Source of the DNA: CALMFT01 sp035333525 | Lineage (GTDB): Bacteria; Patescibacteriota; Gracilibacteria; Absconditabacterales; Absconditicoccaceae | DNA length: 26,063 nt | Direction of reading: 5' to 3' | Assembly: GCA_035333525.1 (NCBI GenBank) | Contig: DAOQQF010000008.1 | Location: 1 to 26,063 of the forward strand | In this document: positions 9,157 to 17,389 of the stretch, one piece after another | Position numbering within the stretch: the stretch's first letter is position 1 | How the letters are laid out: the number at the start of each line of letters is the position of its first letter | Made by a program: the position numbers and the translations under genes | Notes under the pieces: generated by a model | Database searches by the model: none | Told to the model about the DNA's origin: nothing | The model's input: only the letters and a program-made list of their open reading frames with translations

Positions 9157-10818
9157 TTATGCTACAAGGTGAAGAAATACTCATGCATACTTAATAACTT
9201 CTTTAATCCTAACCCTTTCTCATGAATCTAAGATAATCAGACCACTATCGCCAATCTGACCTCATCAGGTTGCATAAAAAGGAGTTTGATTAAACACCAA
9301 CACCCTTTGTCACTGATCAGTAGTAAAATCGCTGATTAATTCTATAGTTCATGAACCATTATTTGTAGAGATGAAAAAATTATTATATCATACAAACTCT
9401 GTTTCATCGACTCATGAAAGATATTTGGACCATTCAGTATTTTTTACAAAACTGGTGGCATTTCTTGATTTTTCTTTTGCTTTTTCGACTTCTTTATCAA
9501 ATCATATTTTATCAATGTTGATATGATTGTTGGCACAAACATCATTGATTATATCCCACGGAAGACCAAAACTATCAAAGAGTTTAAATGCTTGCTCGCT
9601 TGAAACTGATCATGATGTGATGTATTTTTCTAATTCAGATAATCAATGTGCGATTGTTTGATCAAAATGAATACATTCCTTTATTAACATAGTAGAAACT
9701 TCTTCAATTTTTCAATTCATTCAATCATAATAAGGTCATAGATTATCAATAATCACTCTTACTAATTCATGTAAACACGATGAACGAACCTGAATTAATT
9801 CTTTGGATTGGTGGTTTCAGTGTTCATTACTTGCTTTCAAATTTCCTAATCATATCAGATTATAGTATCATCTTCTAATTAATCTTCTCAACACATATCA
9901 CCTTCATTCATTGCTAGGCACAACTCCATCACACATAAGACACACTCAGGCTCTCATATGATCCATTATAATTCTATATGATTTGCTGTAATCTGTATAG
10001 TTGGTGTCGGTATGAGACGCTATAATCTCACTATATGATGAAAAAATATCTGTTTCAAATATGGTTTCAGTGTCTTGAAGTACCATACAGAGTCTTTCAA
10101 AACCCATTCAGGTGTCAACATTTTTTTGGCTTAACGGCGTATATTTGTGACCATTGACCAATTCTCATGATGAGTAATATTCCATCATGACGTTGTTTCG
10201 TATCTCCGTATACCTATCATTTACTCATAGATCTCGATCTGCAGGTCAAAACTGGTCTCATCTGTCATAGTAAAACTCGACACATGGTCAACACGGTCAT
10301 ACTGGTCCAGGAGTCCAAAAATTATCAGAGTCACCGTATTTGTCAAATCATATTTCTTTGATGTGTTTAACGCCTGATTTTACCAATGTTTGATAACTTT
10401 CATCATCGCGAGGTATGCCAGAAGATATGTCGCCTGCAAATATAGTTGCTCAGATTTTGGTTTTATCTATTTTGAGAACATCAACCAAAAATTCCAATGA
10501 TCGACCTATGGCTTGAGATTTAAAATACTCTCCCAAAGACCAATTTCCCATCATTTCAAACATACTACAATGTCTTTCATCGCCAATGTCGTCTATGTCG
10601 TTCGTACGAATACATTTTTGAATATTATATAATCTGGAACCCAGTGGATGTGGTTTGCCTACCAAATAGGGTACAAATTGTTGCATACCGGCAACATTAA
10701 AAAGCACTGATTTGTTTTCAGCATGTGCTATAAGTGATACAGGGAGTGCATGTTTGTGTCATTTTGACTCCCAAAATTGAGTCCATAATATACGAACTTG
10801 TGTGCTAGTAAACAACAT
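9157..10818 (-). CDS. alaS: alanyl-tRNA synthetase, short form lacking editing core and C-Ala
   Basis: 553 residues, against roughly 870 for typical bacterial AlaRS. It charges tRNA-Ala with alanine. The class II catalytic domain is intact: GMQQFVPYLVGK, NIQKCIRTNDIDDIG and CSMFEMMGNWSLGEYFK (motif 2 region), later TGMGFERLCMVLQ (motif 3) and the tRNA-recognition segment DHMRAGVCLMCDGVVPSNEG followed by GYVLRRLIRR. It then reaches the start of the beta-barrel (TPFYATGGGQIGDSG, from about residue 512) and ends 40 residues later in LHLVA-TAA. The HxxxH editing site, the CxxxH and the C-Ala region are absent. The reading frame looks intact to the stop; downstream DNA up to 9060 does not resemble a continuation. 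A divergent promoter lies at 10898-10925. Confidence 0.95.
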
Positions 10819-10897
10819 TGTTGATAGATCTATCTATTTAAAGAAAAACTCTTTTAAGAGTAATTATTCATAGCTTGGGTGCAAGACATGAATACTG

Positions 10898-10925
10898 ATC
10901 ATATCACAATATGGATAATTATCAA
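10898..10925 (-). promoter_or_regulatory. candidate alaS promoter
   Basis: On the minus strand: TTGATA (10925-10920), 16-nt spacer, TATGAT (10903-10898), 5/6 matches in each box. The leader to the ATG at 10818 is about 70 nt. The -35 box abuts the palindromic region. Confidence 0.5.
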
Positions 10926-10970
10926 GACAAAAAACTATGACATGTCATAGTTTTGTCTGACATGTCTTGT
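10923..10970. promoter_or_regulatory. nested palindromes, candidate shared operator of alaS and secF
   Basis: A perfect 24-bp palindrome (10931-10954) is centred on GACATGTC (10939-10946). A second GACATGTC lies at 10959-10966, exactly 20 bp away. CAAGACA (10923-10929) and TGTCTTG (10963-10969) form outer inverted arms. A half-site, CAAGACATG, is at 10882-10890. The array lies between two divergent candidate promoters. Confidence 0.55.
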
Positions 10971-10994
10971 AAATGAAGTTAAATTAGGTAGTAT
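10967..10994 (+). promoter_or_regulatory. candidate secF-cluster promoter
   Basis: TTGTAA (10967-10972), 16-nt spacer, TAGTAT (10989-10994). The boxes are only 4/6 each, but the placement directly after the second GACATGTC palindrome and about 60 nt before the secF start supports it. Confidence 0.35.
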
Positions 10995-11057
10995 GAAAGT
11001 TAGTATTTGATTTTTTGGCTCATTTACTGATTATTTTTATTTTTTGACTACTGTCTT

Positions 11058-11960
11058 ATGAGATTTCCTATTATTTCTAGATCATTGATTCGAGTTGGTG
11101 TTTGATTAGTATGGATGGTTGTGTGTGCTTTTTTGTTTTTTTCAAATCTGAGGTTATCAAAACAATTTACGTGATGAATAGAGTTTAAGCTTTCTACAAC
11201 TCAGACCGCTTCACAAGTAAAGACTGATGTTATGACTAAAATTAATGATCCCAATACGAGAGTGACCACTACTCAGTGATCTGATTATATCAATGTATTG
11301 ATACAACAAGAAAAACAAGATGAAACAGCTTTATTGAAGCATAATACCACTATTCAATCAGCCTATATGAATTCACTTAAAGAACTTGCCGTCGTATGAC
11401 CAAGTATTGGTAAACAGATTAGTTCTACTGCGTTTCAGGCTATCGTACGATGATTGATACTCATGGCATTATTTATTATTTTTGAATTTAGTAAGATTAG
11501 AAAGTTTATCCAACCACGGGTGTTGGCTGTTATTACCATTTTTACTATGTTGTTTGATATTTTGTCGCCAATGGGTATTTATGGTATTTTTATGATGGTA
11601 AATCAAACCGTTCAAGTGGATGTTATTTTTATTATAGCTCTTCTTACAACTATGGGTTATAGTATCAATGATACTATTGTTGTCTTTGATAGAGTGAGAG
11701 AGCACCTAGAACATGATAAAAACAAGTCTATAGGAGATGTTTTTGAACATAGTTTATGGGAGACGATGGCTAGATCTCTTATGACTTCAGGTTCTACATT
11801 ATTGGTTGTTATTGCTATGTATGCGCTCGGTACTTGAGACCTTAAACAATTTGCATTTAGTATGATTTTTGGTATTTTGTCTGGATCGTTTTCAAGTATC
11901 TTTTTGGCCGCACCACTTGCCTATCTTGTTATGAAATGAACTAAAGCATGAACAAAATAA
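11058..11960 (+). CDS. secF: protein translocase subunit SecF
   Basis: 300 residues, the expected SecF length. SecDF uses the proton gradient to pull exported proteins through SecYEG. TM1 is near residues 9-30, followed by the family P1 start LSKQFTGGIEFKLS (SecF 'FTGG' motif) and a periplasmic domain to about residue 125. Five more helices include ILMALFIIFEFSKIRKF, a DILSPMGIYGIFMM segment, VDVIFIIALLTTMGYSINDTIVVFDRVREHLE (the conserved 'GySinDTiVvfDRiRE') and the C-terminal FAFSMIFGILSGSFSSIFLAAPLAYLV. Several glycines are UGA. No secD is in the window, so the two subunits are not adjacent here. It heads a + strand cluster and overlaps the next start by 13 nt. Confidence 0.95.
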
Positions 11961-12631
11961 CATGACATACGGCCAAGAACTATCTACCAAAGATCAACCC
12001 TCATCAATTATGTGAAGCTATGAATCTTTGTACAGTTAGAATGAGAGATGACCAACCTCGATGCGGAGTCAAAAAAATCGATGGAACTCAGTATGAGATA
12101 CCATTACTTGATGTTGCTAACGCTGATACCTATGAGAATTTGCCTATAAGAAGAACATATGCGAGTGGATGTGTATTCCTTGATGCCGATAGAACTCATG
12201 TGTGGTTACTTACTACCAAAAGAAAAGATAACATCCAACATCAGTTTACCTGATGAGCACCCAAAGAACCAGAGCTTCAAGATGTTTATCGTAATGACGA
12301 ATGAACTATTAAACTCACTATTGATACTATTTATGATAATGCGATACTCAGAACATACAAGAAGACTTGAGCAGAGGTAACGGATACCTACAACGACTCT
12401 CCACTAGTAGACCGAGCTTTGATTGAAAATCAAGACGATGAAACAGGAGAACACTTTTGGAGACTGGTTTTGTTGATGCACTTTGTCGTCAAATCATATA
12501 CTTGAGAACTGGGACGAAAACCCGAAGAGTATGTCGTCTGAGGACAACGATATGAAATTGCTACACTTAGCCAACAGTCACACCTAGCACCAAACGCTGT
12601 TGTGATTACTAACAAGGCATTGGAGCTTTAA
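11948..12631 (+). CDS. Nudix-fold-like protein with degenerate Nudix box
   Basis: 227 residues. The ATG at 11948 overlaps the secF stop and gives MNKITGHTAKNYLPKINPH, which continues smoothly; a later ATG at 12020 would remove 24 plausible residues. The centre reads GCVFLDADRTHVWLLTTKRKD then HQFTGGAPKEPEL, which looks like Nudix beta strands before the box. After an insertion comes NAILRTYKKTGAEVTDTY, where a functional box would have 'A.RE..EE.G'. The catalytic glutamates are replaced (Thr, Lys, Lys), so hydrolase activity is doubtful. A C-terminal part follows (HFWRLVLLMHFVVKSYTG, YEIATLSQQSHLAPNA). The family assignment is inference from spacing. It is translationally coupled to secF by overlap. 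Confidence 0.75.
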
Positions 12632-12669
12632 ATAGTTATCTCTTATTTATCCTTTATAAACCCTCATTT

Positions 12670-12912
12670 ATGAAATATGTATATCTCGTAGTGGGCGCAA
12701 TTTTGTTTATTATGATGCTGATTATATTTTTTCAGTCTATCGTATGGTCCCAAAATCCTGTCCCTTTTTTATCTCAAAGTAGATGAATAGCTTTGAGTAC
12801 CTTTGTAATGTGGTCTTTTATTATCTCTTTTTGTTCTGGTGCACTCATTGCATTATGAATCAAGGGAATATTTAGTTCTTATACTGAGCACGATGAGTGA
12901 TTTGATTTATAA
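12670..12912 (+). CDS. small two-helix membrane protein
   Basis: 80 residues. Two hydrophobic helices (YVYLVVGAILFIMMLIIFF, about 3-21; LSTFVMWSFIISFCSGALIAL, about 42-62) are separated by a polar QNPVPFLSQSRG loop, and an acidic tail follows. The layout, with 'NPVPF' between the helices and a Gly-containing second helix, is reminiscent of LapA/DUF1049 proteins, but it is too short to be sure. It overlaps the next gene by 20 nt, indicating cotranscription and possibly a joint function with that tail-anchored HTH protein. Confidence 0.75.
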
Positions 12913-13555
12913 TATTAGCAAGGAGGCTGCTTCACAGCTTTTGGGAGTATCTACAAGGACGATTGATAGATATCTTTCAAATGGTAGATTAACTAGTAAA
13001 AAATCATGAAACAAAGTAATGCTTGCACAAGATGAAGTTTTGGAGTTGAGAAAGGAGTACGCAGATATTGAAATTAATGATGTTGATATTATTAGTTCTT
13101 CTGACTATCATCAATCATATGGTCCCGGGACCAACAATACTTCATTGTCTGTATGAGCTGAACAATTGGGCAAACTAATGGATGAGAAATTTGATAGATT
13201 TGCAACAATGTTGGAAAATAAAGACAATCTTTTGGAAGAAAAAAATGCTCTGATTTTTGGACTTCAAAAAAAACTTGGTGAGGTAGAGTCAACTATGAAA
13301 TCAATGGTTGCGTTGCCTGATCATCACAACGAAAAGGAACAACTCTTAGCACAAAAAAAGGAACTTCAAAATAGACTCGATAATGTTCATCATAACCTCA
13401 AGAAGGAAGAAACAAAAAACAATATTTTTATTGGGTTGCTTGTTATCGTATGAATACTAATTGTTATGCTTATGTTTTGGAATCCTAAATCGTCTACTTC
13501 TCGTGTTAATTCTGGATCATGATTTACAACTCAAGTGGTGGAGGAGGTGCCATAA
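12893..13555 (+). CDS. helix-turn-helix protein with coiled coil and C-terminal membrane anchor
   Basis: 220 residues. The N-terminus carries a MerR/excisionase-like HTH (ISKEAASQLLGVSTRTIDRY, about 8-27, then LSNGRL). It is followed by a linker, a long coiled coil (about 95-170: EEKNALIFGLQKKLGEVEST, EKEQLLAQKKELQNRLDNVH) and a hydrophobic helix near 176-196 (NIFIGLLVIVGILIVMLMFW). A short Ser-rich tail follows. This is the architecture of a DNA-binding protein held at the membrane by its C-terminal helix. Targets are unknown; HTH/coiled-coil anchors can tether DNA to the membrane or act as transcription regulators. The start at 12893 is embedded in the preceding gene. Confidence 0.85.
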
Positions 13556-13622
13556 CATACTTGGTGTTATTTTGTATGTTGATTGTCTGTTGATTTTTTT
13601 ATTTTTTCATTGTTTTGGCCTC

Positions 13623-13979
13623 ATGTTATCATCAACTTTTAATGATCGTATTACGCTTGTGTGGAATATTAAAAACATAGATGAACCTACCAAAAGCGAC
13701 ATTGTTAAGTATATTGATCATGGTTTTTGAAAAATTGATTCATATCTTGATGGACTTTTATCAAGAACTTCAAAAAACATTATTCTGCATATAAACTTAG
13801 AAAAGAAATGAAAAGACTATGTTGATGGATCATTGTTATTTGATTTGCCAGATTTTATTCAAGATGTCAGTGTGTCATTGACGGACCAAGACCATGAATC
13901 ATTGCCTCATGTTGTAGCTGAACTATTTGATAAGGCAAAACACGCACTTGGTAAAGCACTTGAAAGATTAAAGCATTAG
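13623..13979 (+). CDS. ribosome hibernation factor-like (HPF/RaiA, S30EA) protein
   Basis: 118 residues, the size of short HPF or RaiA, which bind the 30S decoding region and inactivate ribosomes in stationary phase. The pattern is strand-helix-strand-strand-strand-helix: ITLVWNIKNIDEP, then SDIVKYIDHGFGKIDSYLDG (first helix), NIILHINLEKKGKDYVDGSL, IQDVSVSLTDQD, and a final amphipathic helix VAELFDKAKHALGKALERLK. That helix matches the 'aid.a.dkle.Ql.k.K' end of the family. Identity is weak at residue level, so the call rests on length and pattern. It lies 67 nt after the HTH gene and 67 nt before hrcA, suggesting a stress-related grouping. Confidence 0.65.
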
Positions 13980-14046
13980 GCATTCTTTGTTTACTTGTAT
14001 TGTTTCCATATGTATTATATTTTCATTGTTTGCTTATCGTTGTCTT

Positions 14047-14721
14047 ATGGAGGATCCTAAATTGATTAAATTACTCAGAACAGTTGTAGAGACTTATGTT
14101 GAAAAAGGAGAACCAGTAGGCTCCAAATTTTTGCATACTCTCGAAAACAATGAGTATGCTCCTAGTACACTGAGAAAATATCTCAATATTCTTGAAAAAG
14201 AATGACTTGTTTATCAGTCTTACAATAGTTCTGGAAGAATACCAACCGTCCAATGATTGAGTAGTTATCTCCAAGAACTTATTGATACGACATCAGGTAG
14301 TACATCTGAAGTAGATGTAGAACTTCAAGAGTCTAGACTCTCTCTCAAGTATGTCGTGGAGCAACTCGGTGCTGTTGTAGATGGCGTCACGGTGGGATTT
14401 ATCGAACGTGATGAGTACTACTATATCGGCATTAATAAACTTCTCAAACAAGAGCTCAACCCTGATGAGTATGAGGTAACCAGACAGATTATTCAGATTA
14501 TAGAAGATAAGCAGATCGTATCATTTTTGTGATGAAAAATTCTAAAAAACAATCAAATCTACTACTCGTTTATTGGTGACGACCAAAAATGTATTTCTTG
14601 TCTTTTTGCTCGTATTATGATCAATAATTACCCATCAATTCTGGCGATTATCTGATGAGTTAGGGTTGATTACGAAAGAAATTGCATGATTATGAACAAT
14701 GTATTGGGGAAGTTGGGCTAA
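14047..14721 (+). CDS. hrcA: HrcA-like heat-inducible transcription repressor, short form
   Basis: 224 residues against about 340 usual. HrcA represses chaperone operons by binding CIRCE elements. The N-terminal winged helix is convincing: LLRTVVETYVEKGEPVGSKF, then YAPSTLRKYLNILEKEGL and the wing YNSSGRIPTVQGLSSYLQEL ('SGRiPT' is diagnostic). The middle is compressed; the C-terminus keeps ILAIIGGVRVDYERNCMIMN, equivalent to the family's 'iGPkRMdY.rv...v.yv'. The inserted dimerisation domain seems shortened. UGA codes several glycines, including one in LEKEGL. I could find no CIRCE by eye at grpE or elsewhere in the window. The downstream gene map is convergent. Confidence 0.85.
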
Positions 14722-14784
14722 TGTTTTTTGTAATACCGATTGTATTTCAGAATCACTCTCACTATATAAGCCCCATGAACAAGT

Positions 14785-14813
14785 ATCATAAAACTTCGTT
14801 TTATGTTACTTAT
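14785..14813 (+). repeat. repeat-derived hairpin between convergent hrcA and map
   Basis: A short fragment matches the MITE core (CATAAAACTTCG, then TTTTATGTTACTTAT). It forms a hairpin: CATAAAA (14787-14793), CTTCG loop, TTTTATG (14799-14805), extended by AGTA/TACT across one mismatch. It may serve as a bidirectional terminator, but there is no strong T tract. Confidence 0.5.
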
Positions 14814-14828
14814 CCCAAAGACTTCTCC

Positions 14829-15596
14829 TTACACACTCTCCACACCAGCCAATACCTCATATCACGTTTGAGTTACCACAATTGTGTACTCTCGTTGAGC
14901 TCATAGATCACCATGTTTTGTGAGAAGATTTCGTTTGTTTGGATGAGTAATATAATTGTCTGATTTTTCAGCAATAATTGGTTCTAGAGCAAGTACCATT
15001 CATGGTTTGAAATACACATTTCTGAGTCTATGGTCAGCATAGTTTGCAACTCGAGGATCTTCATGCACACTTTTTCCTACTGCATGACCAGTGAGTGATC
15101 TGACTACTGAATATCATTTGGATTTAATAAACTGTTCTACTCGCCTTCCATATTCCATAAAACTTACCCCTGGTTTGATAAGTGCTAAACTCTCATCCAG
15201 AGCTTGTTTGGTTGCTCGCATGAGTTTTGCTCATGAGGGATTTTTGCTATGTCATCAGATTATCTTACCTATCGCAGCATCGGTTACCATACCTTGATAG
15301 GTGAGTCCAATATCAATTTTGAGTACATCACCGTCTTTTAGCTCATACTGGTCAGGAATGCCATGAACGAGACAGTTGTTTACGCTCAGACAGATTTGTG
15401 CAGGATATCACTGATATCATTTGAAAGCACTTTTGAGTTTGTGTGCAATGAGATAGTCGTGAGCAATCTTTTCAAGTTCTATTAGACGAACTCAGGCCTT
15501 GGCATGATCATAGATAAGCAGAAGTAACTCGTTGTGATACGCTCAACCTTGTTTGAGAGTTGCGATCTCAGATGGTGTTTTGTAGTGGATTTTCAT
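14829..15596 (-). CDS. map: methionine aminopeptidase, type I
   Basis: 255 residues, typical for type I MetAP, which removes the initiator methionine from nascent proteins. The pita-bread fold metal ligands are all visible: Asp95 (LKIDIGL), Asp106 (MVTDAAIG), His171 (LTGHAVGKSVHE), Glu205 (LALEPI) and Glu236 (QREYTIVVT). The substrate-binding His78 is in CLVHGIP. The tract SVNNCLVHGIPDQYELKDGD is close to textbook MetAP. UGA encodes multiple glycines. The start at 15596 gives MKIHYKTPSEI, the normal beginning. The upstream NYN frame runs 115 nt into this gene, so the two are probably cotranscribed. Confidence 0.95.
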
Positions 15597-16258
15597 AGTT
15601 TTATGGAGAAAATAATTGGTTTTGTACTATTCTCTTGATCAGCTTTTAAGCCCATTCGACTTCATATAAATTCATTTACATTTTTGATTGATTTCATTAT
15701 ACTCTTTGGAGTTAGAAGAAGGTATGTTGTTACCGATTCGTGTGTCTGTAGTGGCATATTTGCAAAAAACTTACCTATATTGGGTAGGTTTTTTTGTATC
15801 TTATGTTTAATATCATTTATATCAATAGGATTATCTATTTTTTTTAATAATGTGCTTGCTGTATGTATATCAGGCGTAAATAATTTTCCTCGTATTCATT
15901 TTTGTTGACACATTTTGATCAATGTGTTATAATCACCATCATTGGTAATAAGATATGTCTTGGTTAATCATCATTCATAGAAATCCAATAATACCTTTAT
16001 AGCTATATCTATATCTACATTTCATTTTGTTTCTCAGTTTGGTAATCTAATCGTTTCTTTGTATAACATAGTGTATCATATAGCTGATAGAGTGTCATAC
16101 CATCATTGATTTTCAGAAATATATCATACTGCATAGTATATTGTATTAGCTCTACCTTTGTCTTTGAGGTAGATGAAAAACTTCTTCCAATCGATCAACC
16201 ATCAGAGTTTTTGAGTTGCTTTATGGGTGTTTTGAACATCAATGTAGACTATATTCAT
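15482..16258 (-). CDS. NYN-domain (PIN-like) putative ribonuclease
   Basis: 258 residues if read to its first UAA. The NYN/LabA-like fold is supported by MNIVYIDVQN (Asp7), TIYYAVGYISENQGWYDTLS, GYTMLYKE, KGNVDIDIAIKVLLDF (Asp82, Asp84) and TYLITNDGDYNTLI (Asp107, Asp109). These supply the acidic cluster that binds metal in PIN-like nucleases. The family acts on RNA; the target is unknown. The C-terminal portion after about residue 140 has no recognised domain. At 15595-15593 an in-frame UGA overlaps the map ATG. Read as stop, it would give a 221-residue protein and a tidy ATGA junction; read as Gly, it adds 37 residues overlapping map. The true C-terminus is uncertain. Confidence 0.85.
15905..15933 (+). 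promoter_or_regulatory. perfect-consensus promoter sequence antisense inside the NYN gene
   Basis: TTGACA (15905-15910), a 17-nt spacer and TATAAT (15928-15933) match the sigma-70 consensus 12/12. The sequence also encodes the conserved NYN segment DYNTLIKMCQQ on the other strand, so coding constraint may explain it. Confidence 0.35.
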
Positions 16259-16296
16259 ACGAAAGAAATCGTTAAATTTTCAAATTATTTTTTGAT

Positions 16297-16324
16297 TTGA
16301 CATTGATAGTAATTTTTTTATTAT
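16297..16324 (+). promoter_or_regulatory. candidate rpmE promoter
   Basis: TTGACA (16297-16302), 16-nt spacer, TATTAT (16319-16324), giving a leader of about 95 nt before the rpmE ATG. A second TATAAT at 16416-16421 sits right before the ATG but has no -35 partner. Confidence 0.5.
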
Positions 16325-16425
16325 CAAATTCTATTGTTTTTTGGTCTATTATCACTAAGTAATAGTATTTTTGAGGACCTATTCTATTAACATATCTCTT
16401 CTTATCTTCTATTTTTATAATTATT

Positions 16426-16656
16426 ATGAAAACGTGAACTCATCCAGCTTATGCCAAAGGTATCAAAGTAAAATGTATGTGTGGCAATGAGCATGTTATT
16501 AGTAGCACTATGGCTGTTTGGAATACGCCAGAAATTTGTTCAAAATGTCATCCTGCTTACAATGCTGGCGTGAAGATTGAAAAGGCAGCAAGGGGTAGAC
16601 TACAAGCATACCAAGAAAGAATGGCTAAAGTTAGTTCAATACAAAAGGCTGCATAG
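16426..16656 (+). CDS. rpmE: 50S ribosomal protein bL31, zinc-binding form
   Basis: 76 residues. bL31 bridges the large and small ribosomal subunits. The start MKTGTHPAYAKGIKVKCMCG matches the family 'MK.giHPeY..v.v.C.CGn.f', and STMAVWNTPEICSKCHPAYN matches 'ST.....vEICSkCHPFyT'. Cys17, Cys19, Cys38 and Cys41 make up the zinc site of the C+ form. The C-terminus is basic and helical (RGRLQAYQERMAKV). Gly4 is a UGA codon. It has its own promoter candidate and terminator, so it is likely monocistronic. Confidence 0.96.
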
Positions 16657-16678
16657 TTTTTTTAGACATCCTTCGTTT

Positions 16679-16714
16679 ATCAAGCAATTCAATATATGAA
16701 CATGCTTGATTTTT
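16679..16714 (+). terminator. intrinsic terminator after rpmE
   Basis: ATCAAGCA (16679-16686) pairs with TGCTTGAT (16703-16710), with an inner TTCA/TGAA pairing, followed by a short T run. Confidence 0.65.
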
Positions 16715-16739
16715 GTTTTCAAAAACATACACTGGTTAT

Positions 16740-17354
16740 ATGGATGAGTCACTAAAACTTGGTTTGGTAGAACAATACGTTGATGGTCAAGAGATTGTAG
16801 CGATTTTGCCACAGGCTCGATGGCGTTTTTTGCTTTTGTCTGCTAAATATGGATGAGTCGCTATTATAGGTGCTTTTATACGAGATATAATAGGATGAGT
16901 TGTCTCCCAATTACAATGGTTAGTTATTATAATGGGATTGGCGCTCTTTGGTAAGTATCTCTATGATTTTGTAGATGCTTATCTGGATACCGTTGTGCTG
17001 ACCAACAAAGGTATTACCATTGTTAGAATCGATAACTGGTTTAAGTATAAAATTGACTTTTTTGAACGAAAAAGCATTATGGCGGTTAGTCATTCTCAGT
17101 CGGGCCTTATGGATAAGTTGTTTGATCAATGAACCATTCAGATTTCGCTTGATCACGATAGTGATTATCATATCTTATGAATAGCATCACCGGGCAAACA
17201 AGCCGGCATTATAAACAAGTTGAAATTTACTGTACTTGAACGTCAGAGAGCACTCGAGCTCGAAGATGCTACCAAACATCATCAACCTGATAAATTTGAA
17301 CTATTGGTTGATACTCTGAGTGAAGTGATATGAACCTATATGGCACACAAATAA
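16740..17354 (+). CDS. membrane protein with bacterial PH-like (bPH2/DUF304) domain
   Basis: 204 residues. Two transmembrane helices (about 31-52, AKYGGVAIIGAFIRDIIG; about 57-78, QLQWLVIIMGLALFGKYLY) are followed directly by a PH-like domain: DTVVLTNKGITIVRIDNWFKYKIDFFERKSIMAVSHSQSG, then LFDQGTIQISLDHDSDYHIL. 'Y.vLTn.gi.i......' followed by 'f.r..i..v...qs' is typical of YdbS/YdbT-type bPH2 proteins. The rest is helical and charged. The function is not known; membrane association is clear. ATG 16740 is chosen because a second ATG at 16744 is out of frame. It lies 35 nt upstream of another small membrane protein. Confidence 0.8.
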
Positions 17355-17389
17355 TATAAATTATTATTTACTATTTGATACTCTTTCTT

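Noticed and set aside
10993..11109. A 38-codon ORF with ATG upstream of and overlapping the secF start
   Set aside because: It lies out of frame with secF, shows no recognisable family and overlaps a well-supported start by 52 nt. Its ATG sits at the predicted -10 box. Chance is the simpler explanation.
14682..14906. ORF spanning the end of hrcA, the repeat fragment and the end of map
   Set aside because: It is out of frame with hrcA and antisense to map, whose catalytic residues define the real genes.
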